A stretch of 64,000 bases of DNA from Kluyvera sp040932435 (GTDB lineage Bacteria > Pseudomonadota > Gammaproteobacteria > Enterobacterales > Enterobacteriaceae). The DNA lies in contig NZ_JBFQGA010000001.1 in assembly GCF_040932435.1 (NCBI RefSeq), forward strand, positions 496,001 through 560,000. Reading direction: 5' to 3'. The position numbers were made by a program, and so were the translations under genes. Positions 1-8,120 of the stretch are shown in pieces. The notes under the pieces were generated by a model, which ran no database searches, was not told where the DNA came from, and saw only the letters and a list, made by a program, of their open reading frames with translations. How positions within the stretch are numbered: position 1 is the stretch's first letter; each line of letters begins with the position of its first letter.

Positions 1-448
1 GAGCATCGGCGGATCCGGCTTAACCATTGGCCTGCTGATCGCCGTGATGATCGCTACCAAACGCAAAGAGATGAAAGAGATTGCCAAGCTGTCGATAGGG
101 CCTGGGCTCTTCAACATTAACGAACCGGTGATCTTCGGCATGCCTATCATGTTGAACCCGATCCTCGCGATTCCTTTCATCATTACCCCGCTGGTGACCG
201 GCAGCATTGGATACTTCGCCACGGTAACCGGCTTTGCGGGCAAAGCGGTGGTGATGGTGCCGTGGACCACTCCACCTCTGATTAACGCTTGGCTCTCGAC
301 CGCTGGGTCGATGGGGGCGGTGGTCACGCAGCTGATCTGTATCGTGGTGGCGGTGCTTATCTACCTGCCGTTCGTCAAAATCGCCTCCCGCCGCGCCGAA
401 ATCTCCGAACGCCTGGCGGCGAAAACCCCGGCCACCGATAACCTATGA
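1..448 (+). CDS. PTS system cellobiose/lichenan-type EIIC permease, C-terminal part
   Basis: Membrane channel of a phosphotransferase system that imports and phosphorylates a beta-glucoside such as cellobiose. The gene is cut by the window edge; the open frame (reading from base 2) runs to a TGA at 446-448. The visible ~148 residues start with a glycine-rich SIGGSGLTIGLLIAV segment and contain NEPVIFGMPIMLNP, the hallmark EIIC loop of the Lac/cellobiose family, then hydrophobic segments and a short basic tail (ASRRAEISERL). The end of the protein looks natural. The 6-phospho-beta-glucosidase gene starts 8 bases downstream, as expected for a sugar operon in which the imported phospho-disaccharide is hydrolysed at once. 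The exact sugar cannot be told from this piece. Confidence 0.85.
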   Translation, partial: SIGGSGLTIGLLIAVMIATKRKEMKEIAKLSIGPGLFNINEPVIFGMPIMLNPILAIPFIITPLVTGSIGYFATVTGFAGKAVVMVPWTTPPLINAWLSTAGSMGAVVTQLICIVVAVLIYLPFVKIASRRAEISERLAAKTPATDNL

Positions 449-455
449 GGACGCT

Positions 456-1883
456 ATGAGCATCAAACGGATGACTATCCCGCAGGACTTTATTCTGGGG
501 GCAGCGGCCTCAGCTTGGCAGACAGAAGGCTGGAGCGGCAAAAAAGCGGGGCAGGATTCCTGGCCCGATCTTTGGTACAAGAATGACCGCCACGTCTGGC
601 ATAACGGCTACGGTCCGGCAGTGGCGACGGATTTCATCAACCGTTTTCGTGAAGATGTGCAGCTGATGAAGCTTGCTGGGCTGACCCATTACCGCACCTC
701 GATCAACTGGTCGCGCTTCCTGACCGACTATGAAGACGTGACGGTTGATGAGGAGTACGCCGCCTATTACGACCAGCTTTTCGATGAGCTGTTGGCGAAC
801 GGCATTGAGCCGATGATTTGCTTAGAACACTATGAATTGCCGGGTTATCTGTTGGAAAAGTACGGCGGCTGGGGTTCAAAAAAAGTCGTCGAACTCTACG
901 TGCGCTACGTTGAGCAGGTCTTCTCTCGCTATCATCACAAGGTCACGCGCTGGTTTACCTTCAACGAGCCGATTGTGGTGCAAACCCGCGTCTACCTCGA
1001 TGCGCTGCGCTGGCCATACGAACAGAACACCGGCACCTGGATGCAGTGGAACCATCACAAAGTGCTGGCGACGGCCAAGGTGGTGCAGCTGTTTCGTGAG
1101 AAAGGCTACCAGGGAACGGTAGGCTGCATTCTCAATCCGGAAGTGACCTATCCACGCTCGAGCGCCGCGCATGACCGGCGCGCGGCGGAGGTTTACGACC
1201 TGTTTTATAACCGTGTCTTTCTCGACCCGCTGGTGCACGGCCATTATCCGCAGGCGTTATTCTCGTTACTGGAAAAACACGGCGTGGCTTGGGATTACAG
1301 CGCCGAAGAGCTGGCGATTATCCGCGACAACACGGTCGATGAACTGGGGATCAATCTTTACTATCCTCACCGGGTTAAAGCGCCGTCGCGCGCCTGGCAC
1401 CCCGACACGCCGTTCCATCCCGCTTGGTACTATGAGCCATTTGAATTGCCGGGCAGAAAGATGAATAACTCGCGCGGGTGGGAAATTTATCCGACGATTG
1501 TTTACGACATGGCGATGCGGATTAAAAACGACTACCGTAATATTTCTTGGTTTGTTGCCGAAAGCGGCATGGGAGTCGAAAACGAAGGCCAGTTCCGCAA
1601 CGCCGATGGCGTGATTGCTGACGATTACCGGATTCGTTTTATTAGTGAACATCTGTGGCAGACGCTACGAGCGCGAGAAGATGGCGCGAATTGCCATGGC
1701 TATATGTTGTGGGCCTTTACCGACAACGTTTCGCCGATGAACGCTTTTAAAAACCGCTACGGGTTGATTGAAATCGATCTACAAAACGACCGGGCGCGCC
1801 GCCCTAAGGCCTCAGCAAGCTGGTTCCGTCAGCTACGCGATAGCCGCGAATTGACTGTGGATATCGATGATGAGTGGCGCTAA
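456..1883 (+). CDS. 6-phospho-beta-glucosidase, glycoside hydrolase family 1
   Basis: Cytoplasmic enzyme expected to cleave phosphorylated beta-glucosides delivered by the PTS permease encoded just upstream, giving glucose 6-phosphate. The 475-residue length fits GH1. The acid/base motif TFNEP is near residue 170. The catalytic nucleophile region reads FVAESGMGVENEG near residue 370, so the usual T/A-E-N-G motif has Ser after the Glu. GH1 substrate-pocket features such as the N-terminal DFILGAAASAWQTEG and the C-terminal HGYMLWAFTDN are present. The start at 456 has a GAGG-like ribosome site (tgaggac) overlapping the end of the permease gene. I assign the 6-phospho activity mainly from the PTS context; it is not E. 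coli BglA, BglB or AscB as I recall them. Confidence 0.85.
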   Translation: MSIKRMTIPQDFILGAAASAWQTEGWSGKKAGQDSWPDLWYKNDRHVWHNGYGPAVATDFINRFREDVQLMKLAGLTHYRTSINWSRFLTDYEDVTVDEEYAAYYDQLFDELLANGIEPMICLEHYELPGYLLEKYGGWGSKKVVELYVRYVEQVFSRYHHKVTRWFTFNEPIVVQTRVYLDALRWPYEQNTGTWMQWNHHKVLATAKVVQLFREKGYQGTVGCILNPEVTYPRSSAAHDRRAAEVYDLFYNRVFLDPLVHGHYPQALFSLLEKHGVAWDYSAEELAIIRDNTVDELGINLYYPHRVKAPSRAWHPDTPFHPAWYYEPFELPGRKMNNSRGWEIYPTIVYDMAMRIKNDYRNISWFVAESGMGVENEGQFRNADGVIADDYRIRFISEHLWQTLRAREDGANCHGYMLWAFTDNVSPMNAFKNRYGLIEIDLQNDRARRPKASASWFRQLRDSRELTVDIDDEWR

Positions 1884-1930
1884 TTTTTGCTAAGATAGCG
1901 GCGGAATAAGCATAACGAACAGGTGATATT

Positions 1931-2704
1931 GTGGAGAAGGCAACCGTCCCGCCGGAAAAGAAGCCCTATCAGGAGATTGGCGATGATTTGCGCGCCCAGA
2001 TTATGCAGGGGCACTATGGTGTCGGCTCGCGTCTGCCGCCTGAGCGCAATATCGCCGAAACCTATGGCGTTAGTCGGACAATCGTTCGTGAAGCGCTGTT
2101 GATGCTGGAGCTGCAGGGCACGGTAGATATCCGCCAAGGGTCTGGCGTGTACGTTATGCGTATCCCGCAAGAAAATGACGGTGAAGAAGAGCAGATGCTC
2201 AGCAGCGACGTCGGGCCGTTTGAGATCCTGCAGGCGCGTCAACTGCTCGAAAGCAACATCGCTGCCTTCGCCGCCAAAATGGCAACCCGCGCAGATATCG
2301 ATAACCTAAAACAGATTATTGAACGCGAGCAGCGGGCGATTGCTATGAACGATACCAGCCAAGACAACAGCCGCCTGTTTCATCTGGTGCTGGCCGGTGC
2401 GACGCAAAACCAAATGCTACTGGCAACCATTGAACGCGTCTGGCTTCAGATGGACAGCAGTCCGTTGTGGCAGCAGTTTAACGTGCATATTGCTAGCCGT
2501 GCCTATCGTCTGAAATGGCTCGGCGACCGACAGACGATCCTTGCGGCGCTGCGTCGCCGCGATGTGATGGGGGCGTGGCAGGCAACCTGGCAACATCTTG
2601 AAAATGTGAAAAATAGCCTGCTGGAGCTATCGGACGAAGATGCTCCAGATTTTGACGGCTATTTGTTTGAGTCGGTGCCCATTTTTCAGGGCAAGCAGCT
2701 TTGA
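1931..2704 (+). CDS. GntR-family (FCD/FadR subfamily) transcriptional regulator
   Basis: Probable local regulator of the beta-glucoside genes upstream. The N-terminal winged helix (about residues 10-75) has the GntR pattern: PYQEIGDDLRAQI, GSRLPPERNIAETYGVSRTIVREAL and a wing QGSGVYV. The remaining ~160 residues form an all-helical FCD ligand domain (ARQLLESNIAAFAAK ... LFHLVLAG). The start is GTG at 1931. The gene follows the glucosidase by 47 bases on the same strand and its stop overlaps the start of the next gene, so it is probably co-transcribed. FCD regulators usually bind small carboxylates or sugar acids; the ligand here is unknown. Confidence 0.8.
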   Translation: MEKATVPPEKKPYQEIGDDLRAQIMQGHYGVGSRLPPERNIAETYGVSRTIVREALLMLELQGTVDIRQGSGVYVMRIPQENDGEEEQMLSSDVGPFEILQARQLLESNIAAFAAKMATRADIDNLKQIIEREQRAIAMNDTSQDNSRLFHLVLAGATQNQMLLATIERVWLQMDSSPLWQQFNVHIASRAYRLKWLGDRQTILAALRRRDVMGAWQATWQHLENVKNSLLELSDEDAPDFDGYLFESVPIFQGKQL

Positions 2705-3177
2705 AGATTCAACCGTTGTACGCCGCGCCTCAGCATGCCGTGCAGGTCAGCCGCTGGCTATGGCAGGCGTTTGGTGAAGGGCTATCACCAGCATTTTTCG
2801 ACAGCGTTATCAATCACAGCATGACGCCGGGCGCGCTGCCTATCACTTTTGTTGCCACCGAAAATGATCGCTTGTTAGGCACGGTAGGCCTGTGGCGCTG
2901 TGACTTAATTACGCGCCAAGATCTGTGGCCGTGGATGGCGGCGCTGTACGTTGATGAGTCTGCCCGTGGATGCGGGCTGGCCGGGAAGCTTGGGCAACAC
3001 GTGATTGACTATGCTAAAGCGCAGGGGTTTGACGAACTGTATCTCTATTCGGCGTGTCGTGATTTTTACGAACGCTTTGGCTGGCAGTACATCGGCGATG
3101 GCCTAGATTATCCGGACACCGCCGTGCATCTGTATCGTTACGACTTAGGCGCTTCGCTAGGTGCCATCACCGAATGA
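2701..3177 (+). CDS. GNAT-family N-acetyltransferase
   Basis: 158-residue acetyl-CoA-dependent acetyltransferase of unknown substrate. The central part shows the GNAT fold: TENDRLLGTVGLWRCD, then WMAALYVDESARGCGLAGKLGQ, which matches the acetyl-CoA pyrophosphate loop R/Q-x-x-G-x-G/A, then ELYLYSACRDFYERFGW, the typical strand followed by the FYERFGW turn. The start is TTG at 2701, overlapping the GntR stop by four bases, which points to translational coupling. Its 3' end overlaps convergent galR by 40 bases. There is no family assignment beyond GNAT. Confidence 0.75.
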   Translation: MKIQPLYAAPQHAVQVSRWLWQAFGEGLSPAFFDSVINHSMTPGALPITFVATENDRLLGTVGLWRCDLITRQDLWPWMAALYVDESARGCGLAGKLGQHVIDYAKAQGFDELYLYSACRDFYERFGWQYIGDGLDYPDTAVHLYRYDLGASLGAITE

Positions 3178-4154
3178 CGACGTACCAACGTTGGGCTGAA
3201 GAGGTGAGTAATATCCGGTAGCGGGCGTTTCTCCGCCAGCGCGAGCGCCAGTTCGGCGGCTTGGGTTGCCATGGTGACAATCGGGTAGCGGATAGTGGTT
3301 AGGCGCGGACGCACATAGCGGGATACCAGCACGTCATCAAACCCCATCAGCGAAATTTCCTGCGGCACATCGATGCCATTATCGTTGAGCACCCCCATTG
3401 CACCCGCAGCCATTGAATCGTTATAGCAGGCCACGGCGGTAAACTGCTTACCACGCCCCAACAGTTCAGTCATCGCCAGCTCGCCACCGCTCTCATCCGG
3501 CTCAGCGAAAGTGACGAGCCTATCGTTGCACGGCAGTCCGTGCTCTTTTAGCGCATCGTAATAGCCCTGCAAGCGGTCTTCTGCATCCGAAATGGCGTGG
3601 GTCGAACAGATATAGCCGATTCGGGTATGCCCTTGCTGAATAAGATGGCGGGTTGCCAACCAAGCACCGTAGCGGTCGTCCAGCGCGACGCAGCGTTTTT
3701 CAAAGCCGGGCAGGATGCGGTTAATTAATACCATGCCGGGGATCTGCTTCATCAGGCTCGACAGCTCCGCATCGGGGATAAGCTTGGCGTGAACCACTAA
3801 CGCCGCGCAACGATGGCGGATGAGCTGCTCAATGGCCTGGCGCTCTTTCTCTTCGTTATGGTAGCCGTTGCCAATCAATAAAAAATTACCGGTGTTGTAG
3901 GCTACCTGCTCCACGGCTTTCACCATGGCGCCAAAAAACGGATCGGAAACATCGCCTACCACTAGACCGACGGTTTCCGTCGATTGCTGCGCCAGGGCGC
4001 GTGCGTTGGCATTGGGATGGTAGTTCAATGCTTCCATGGCGGAGGAAACCGCCTGACGCGAGGCATCGCTGGCTTTTGGGGAGTTATTGATGACGCGGGA
4101 AACGGTAGCGACGGAGACGCCTGCGAGCCGGGCCACATCTTTAATTGTCGCCAT
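3138..4154 (-). CDS. galR: Galactose operon repressor GalR (LacI family)
   Basis: DNA-binding repressor of the galactose regulon, released by galactose. I chose the ATG at 4154, which gives MATIKDVARLAGVSVATVS, the LacI-type helix-turn-helix at the very N-terminus and identical to the E. coli GalR start as I recall it. The open frame extends further upstream but without a good reason to start there. The 338-residue protein has the periplasmic-binding-like core (LVVGDVSDPFFGAMVKAVEQ, GFDDVLVSRYVRPRLTTI). E. coli GalR is 343 residues; the C-terminal tail here is slightly shorter. In E. coli the neighbour on this side is lysA, but here a GNAT gene converges and overlaps. A palindrome 27 bases before the start suggests autoregulation. 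Confidence 0.95.
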   Translation of the reverse strand: MATIKDVARLAGVSVATVSRVINNSPKASDASRQAVSSAMEALNYHPNANARALAQQSTETVGLVVGDVSDPFFGAMVKAVEQVAYNTGNFLLIGNGYHNEEKERQAIEQLIRHRCAALVVHAKLIPDAELSSLMKQIPGMVLINRILPGFEKRCVALDDRYGAWLATRHLIQQGHTRIGYICSTHAISDAEDRLQGYYDALKEHGLPCNDRLVTFAEPDESGGELAMTELLGRGKQFTAVACYNDSMAAGAMGVLNDNGIDVPQEISLMGFDDVLVSRYVRPRLTTIRYPIVTMATQAAELALALAEKRPLPDITHLFSPTLVRRHSVMAPSEAPKS

Positions 4155-4180
4155 AATCTGCCTTAATGATCTTTCGGTGG

Positions 4181-4192
4181 GTAAACGTTTAC
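4181..4192. promoter_or_regulatory. Candidate GalR/GalS operator upstream of galR
   Basis: Perfect 12-base palindrome GTAAACGTTTAC, extended to GGGTAAACGTTTACAC. This is close to the gal operator consensus GTGTAAACGNTTACAC. It lies 27 bases before the galR start codon, where it could block galR transcription. Autoregulation is an inference from the sequence. Confidence 0.5.
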
Positions 4193-4327
4193 ACCTTAAC
4201 AGTGTTACGGAAATCCCGGTTGTATTCAAGGATGACTCTGTGGAGAAATGCACAATATTGATGCATTGCTGGCGTTTTGTGGAACAGTTACACCACTGAT
4301 ATGCAACCAAACGAGAAGATTCAAATG

Positions 4328-4343
4328 TTTGCTTACACTTTGC
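4328..4343 (+). promoter_or_regulatory. Conserved upstream element of omrB (possible OmpR site)
   Basis: TTTGCTTACACTTTGC lies about 60-75 bases before the OmrB 5' end. A related element, TTTGCGCTTACTCTCTTGC, occurs at the matching place before OmrA (4538-4555). OmpR activates both RNAs in E. coli, and GCTTAC-type half-sites fit OmpR boxes. The assignment is inferred from position and similarity. Confidence 0.4.
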
Positions 4344-4402
4344 GGGATGCTGTTGCGAATGTCCGCTAGAGAAGGCGCGGCGTGAATTGCTAATCTGATT
4401 AT

Positions 4403-4486
4403 CCCAGAGGTATTGATAGGTGAAGTCGGCCCTAAGGGTTGATCACTTGATTACACCAACCTGCGCAGATGCGCAGGTTTTTTTTT
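4403..4486 (+). ncRNA. omrB: Small regulatory RNA OmrB
   Basis: Hfq-dependent small RNA that represses outer-membrane protein mRNAs such as ompT, cirA and fecA, and also csgD, in E. coli. The 5' end CCCAGAGGTATTGATAGGTG carries the conserved seed and matches OmrB as I recall it. The 3' end has the terminator stem CCTGCGCAGATGCGCAGG followed by a T run. The middle is divergent, as is usual for this RNA. It is the copy next to galR, the same arrangement as in E. coli. The RNA is about 84 nt. Confidence 0.92.
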
Positions 4487-4537
4487 GCCTCACGCTCCCC
4501 CTGTAACAGTTCCCGATAATCGCAATACCTCGTTGCA

Positions 4538-4555
4538 TTTGCGCTTACTCTCTTG
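4538..4555 (+). promoter_or_regulatory. Conserved upstream element of omrA (possible OmpR site)
   Basis: TTTGCGCTTACTCTCTTG lies about 47-64 bases before the OmrA 5' end and resembles the element at 4328-4343 before OmrB. A duplicated control site would fit the shared OmpR control of the two RNAs known in E. coli. OmpR binding is inferred. Confidence 0.35.
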
Positions 4556-4601
4556 CGCTTTTTTGCTGGCTGCCAGCCGCGCGGTAAGTGACAATTGTGG
4601 T

Positions 4602-4690
4602 CCCAGAGGTATTGATTGGTGAACGTATTCAAGTGTGCCTTGCACACGCCATCACTTACACCGACCTGCGCAGATGCGCAGGTTTTTTTT
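4602..4690 (+). ncRNA. omrA: Small regulatory RNA OmrA
   Basis: Twin of OmrB, about 89 nt. The 5' end CCCAGAGGTATTGATTGGTG has the OmrA-type GATTGG where OmrB has GATAGG. The 3' half ends with the same CCTGCGCAGATGCGCAGG stem and a T run. It lies beside aas, as in E. coli. The two RNAs are nearly identical at both ends and differ in the middle, which is consistent with an old tandem duplication. Confidence 0.92.
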
Positions 4691-4772
4691 TGCCTCAATC
4701 GGCCCGTTTACTGCATTTCCCCAGCGTTCTCATGTACCCTGAAATGACACAACGATGGCAAATGGAGTTGAT

Positions 4773-6932
4773 ATGCTTCTGGGATTTTTTCGACAAGTTT
4801 TTAAGGTGTTATTCCGCGTAAGGATGACCGGTAACACCGATGCACTACGTCAGCCCAAGGTGCTGATTACGCCCAACCACGTTTCATTCCTCGACGGTGT
4901 ACTCCTGGCGCTGTTTCTTCCGGTTCGCCCGGTATTTGCCGTGTACAGTTCGATTTCTGAAAAATGGTTTATGCGCTGGCTTAAACCAATCATCGATTTT
5001 GTGCCGCTCGATCCGACTAAACCTATGTCAATCAAGCATCTGGTACGCTTGATTGAAAAGGGCCGCCCGGTGGTTATTTTTCCAGAAGGGCGCATTTCGG
5101 TCTCCGGCTCGCTGATGAAAATTTATGATGGCGCGGCCTTTGTCGCGGCAAAATCCGGCGCGACGATTATCCCAGTGCGCATTGAAGGGGCTGAACTGAC
5201 CTACTTCAGCCGCTTGAAAGGGCTGGTGAAACGCCGCTGCTTCCCGCAAATTCAACTGCACCTGTTGCCGCCGACGACGCTGCCAATGCCGGAAGCGCCG
5301 CGCGCTCGCGATCGGCGTAAAATCGCCGGTGAAATGCTGCATCAGATTATGATGGAAGCGCGGATGGCGGTTCGCCCACGCGAAACCCTGTATGAATCCT
5401 TGCTGTCGGCGATGCGCCGTTACGGTGAGAAAAAACCATGTATTGAAGATATTAACTTCCAGCCGGACAACTATCGCAAGCTGCTGACCAAAACGCTTTT
5501 TGTGGCGCGTATTTTGGAAAAATACAGCCAGAAGGGCGAAAAAATTGGTTTAATGCTGCCGAATGCCGGTATCAGCGCGGCGGTTATTTTCGGCGCCATC
5601 GCCCGTGGGCGCATTCCGGCGATGATGAACTACACCGCGGGGGTTAAAGGGCTCACCAGCGCCATTACCGCGGCGCAAATTGGCACCATTTTTACCTCGC
5701 GAACCTTCCTTGATAAAGGCAAGCTCTGGCATCTGACGGAACAGCTCACCCAGGTTCGCTGGGTGTTTCTTGAAGATTTAAAAGGCGATGTTACAACCGC
5801 CGATAAGCTGTGGATCTTCTCTCGCGTACTGATGCCGCATTTGGCGCAGGTTGAACAGAAACCGGAAGATCCGGCGATTATCCTCTTTACCTCCGGCTCG
5901 GAAGGCCACCCGAAAGGTGTAGTGCATAGCCACAAAAGCATTCTGGCCAACGTTGAGCAGATTAAAACCATTGCCGACTTTACCGCCAACGATCGCTTTA
6001 TGTCGGCGCTGCCGCTGTTCCACTCTTTTGGCCTGACGGTCGGGTTGTTCACGCCGCTGCTCACCGGGGCAGAAGTATTCCTCTACCCAAGCCCGCTGCA
6101 CTATCGTGTCGTGCCGGAGCTGGTTTACGACCGCAACTGCACCGTGCTGTTTGGCACGTCTACGTTTTTAGGTAACTATGCGCGCTTTGCCAATCCGTAC
6201 GACTTCTATCGTCTGCGTTATGTCGTGGCGGGGGCGGAAAAGCTCCAGCAGAGCACCAAAGAACTGTGGCAGGACAAATTCGGCCTGCGCATTCTGGAAG
6301 GCTACGGCGTAACAGAATGTGCGCCGGTGGTCTCTATCAACGTGCCGATGGCGGCGAAACCCGGCACCGTGGGGCGTATTCTGCCGGGTATGGACGCAAG
6401 GCTACTGGAGATCCCCGGCATTGAGCAGGGTGGTCGTCTACAGGTGAAAGGGCCAAACGTGATGTCCGGCTATCTACGTGTAGAAAATCCAGGCGTGCTG
6501 GAAGTGCCGACGGCAGAAAACCAGCACGGCGAGTTGGAAACGGGCTGGTATGACACTGGCGATATCGTGGCTTTTGATGCGCAGGGGTTCGTACAGATTC
6601 AGGGGCGCGCCAAACGCTTTGCGAAAATAGCCGGTGAGATGGTTTCATTGGAGATGGTCGAGCTGATGGCTCTTGCGGTATCGCCGGAGAAAATGCACGG
6701 CACGGCGGTGAAATCTGACGCCAGTAAAGGTGAGGCGCTGGTGCTGTTTACCACCGATAATGAACTGACCCGCGACAAGTTATTGCAGTACGCGCGGGCC
6801 AACGGCGTACCGGAATTGGCGGTTCCACGCGATATCCGTCATTTGAAACAGCTGCCGCTTTTGGGCAGCGGCAAACCGGATTTCGTCACCTTGAAAACCA
6901 TGCTAGCCGAGACGGAACATCCGAATGAGTGA
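4773..6932 (+). CDS. aas: Bifunctional acyl-[ACP] synthetase / 2-acylglycerophosphoethanolamine acyltransferase Aas
   Basis: Inner-membrane enzyme that re-acylates lysophosphatidylethanolamine after it has been flipped inward. I start it at ATG 4773 (MLLGFFRQVFKVL), preceded by GGAG; this gives 719 residues, the length of E. coli Aas. The N-terminal acyltransferase domain has NHVSFLDG (HX4D motif) near residue 36 and FPEGRISVSGSL near residue 110. The AMP-binding domain has ILFTSGSEGHPKGVVHSH near residue 375, GYGVTECAP near 510 and WYDTGD near 590. The gene overlaps lplT by 8 bases; the two form a phospholipid repair unit. Confidence 0.96.
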   Translation: MLLGFFRQVFKVLFRVRMTGNTDALRQPKVLITPNHVSFLDGVLLALFLPVRPVFAVYSSISEKWFMRWLKPIIDFVPLDPTKPMSIKHLVRLIEKGRPVVIFPEGRISVSGSLMKIYDGAAFVAAKSGATIIPVRIEGAELTYFSRLKGLVKRRCFPQIQLHLLPPTTLPMPEAPRARDRRKIAGEMLHQIMMEARMAVRPRETLYESLLSAMRRYGEKKPCIEDINFQPDNYRKLLTKTLFVARILEKYSQKGEKIGLMLPNAGISAAVIFGAIARGRIPAMMNYTAGVKGLTSAITAAQIGTIFTSRTFLDKGKLWHLTEQLTQVRWVFLEDLKGDVTTADKLWIFSRVLMPHLAQVEQKPEDPAIILFTSGSEGHPKGVVHSHKSILANVEQIKTIADFTANDRFMSALPLFHSFGLTVGLFTPLLTGAEVFLYPSPLHYRVVPELVYDRNCTVLFGTSTFLGNYARFANPYDFYRLRYVVAGAEKLQQSTKELWQDKFGLRILEGYGVTECAPVVSINVPMAAKPGTVGRILPGMDARLLEIPGIEQGGRLQVKGPNVMSGYLRVENPGVLEVPTAENQHGELETGWYDTGDIVAFDAQGFVQIQGRAKRFAKIAGEMVSLEMVELMALAVSPEKMHGTAVKSDASKGEALVLFTTDNELTRDKLLQYARANGVPELAVPRDIRHLKQLPLLGSGKPDFVTLKTMLAETEHPNE

Positions 6933-8118
6933 GTCAGTACACACTAACCCTTCCATCTGGTCTAAGGGCATGATGGCGGTTATTTTTGCCCAGTTCCTTT
7001 CCGCTTTTGGTGACAATGCGCTGCTGTTTGCCACGCTGGCGCTGATGAGCCAGCAGTATTATCCGGACTGGAGTCAGCCGGTACTGCAAATGGTGTTTGT
7101 AGGCGCTTACATCCTTTTTGCACCGTTTGTGGGGCAAATTGCTGATAGCTTTGGCAAAGGTCGGGTGATGATGTTCGCCAACGGTCTGAAGCTTATCGGT
7201 GCGGCGATGATTTGTGTGGGCTTAAACCCGTTTATCGGCTATCTGCTGGTGGGCATTGGGGCCGCGGCCTACTCTCCGGCGAAATACGGCATTTTAGGGG
7301 AGATAACCACCGGCGATAAGTTGGTTAAAGCTAACGGCCTGATGGAAGCCTCCACGATTGCGGCGATTCTGATGGGATCGGTTGCGGGCGGCAAAATTGC
7401 CGATATGAGCGTGGTCGGGGCGCTGACGCTCTGCGCGCTGGTGTATGGTGGTGCGGTGGTGGCGAATATCTTTATCCCCAAACTGCCTGCCGCGCGTCCG
7501 GGGCAATCTTGGCATTTTCGCCCAATGACCCGTAGCTTTTTCAACGCCTGTAACGTGCTGTGGCACAACGGTGAAACCCGTTTCTCGCTATTGGGCACCA
7601 GTCTGTTCTGGGGAGCAGGCGTGACTTTGCGTTTTCTACTGGTGCTGTGGGTGCCGCAGGTGTTGGGGCTTACCGATCACGCGACGCCAACCTACCTTAA
7701 CGCGATGGTCGCCGTGGGGATTGTGGTGGGAGCTGGGGCGGCGGCTAAGCTGGTGACCCTGAAAACGGTGGCTCGCTGTATGCCCGCCGGGGTGCTAATT
7801 GGTGTGGTGGTGGCGATTTTTGCCCTGCAACACGCGATTCTCCCAGCCTATGTGCTGCTCTTTATAATCGGCATTTGCGGCGGTTTCTTCATCGTCCCGC
7901 TCAATGCGCTGCTGCAGGATCGCGGTAAACACACCGTCGGCTCCGGCAATGCGATAGCGGTACAGAATCTGGGCGAAAACAGCGCCATGCTGGTTATGCT
8001 GGGGCTCTATTCGCTGGCGGTAGCGGTAGGGATTCCGGTGGTTGGCGTGGGCGTGGGATTTGGCGTGCTGTTCGCGCTAGCGATTATCGTACTGTGGCTG
8101 TGGGCCAAACGGCGCTAA
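6925..8118 (+). CDS. lplT: Lysophospholipid transporter LplT (MFS)
   Basis: Inner-membrane transporter that flips lysophosphatidylethanolamine to the cytoplasmic leaflet, where Aas re-acylates it. The 397-residue length equals the E. coli protein. About twelve hydrophobic segments are visible, with the MFS loop between helices 2 and 3 (GQIADSFGKGRVMM) and the motif YSPAKYGILGEI. Its ATG lies inside the last codons of aas, so translation is probably coupled. REP sequences follow the stop codon. Confidence 0.95.
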   Translation: MSESVHTNPSIWSKGMMAVIFAQFLSAFGDNALLFATLALMSQQYYPDWSQPVLQMVFVGAYILFAPFVGQIADSFGKGRVMMFANGLKLIGAAMICVGLNPFIGYLLVGIGAAAYSPAKYGILGEITTGDKLVKANGLMEASTIAAILMGSVAGGKIADMSVVGALTLCALVYGGAVVANIFIPKLPAARPGQSWHFRPMTRSFFNACNVLWHNGETRFSLLGTSLFWGAGVTLRFLLVLWVPQVLGLTDHATPTYLNAMVAVGIVVGAGAAAKLVTLKTVARCMPAGVLIGVVVAIFALQHAILPAYVLLFIIGICGGFFIVPLNALLQDRGKHTVGSGNAIAVQNLGENSAMLVMLGLYSLAVAVGIPVVGVGVGFGVLFALAIIVLWLWAKRR

Positions 8119-8120
8119 AT

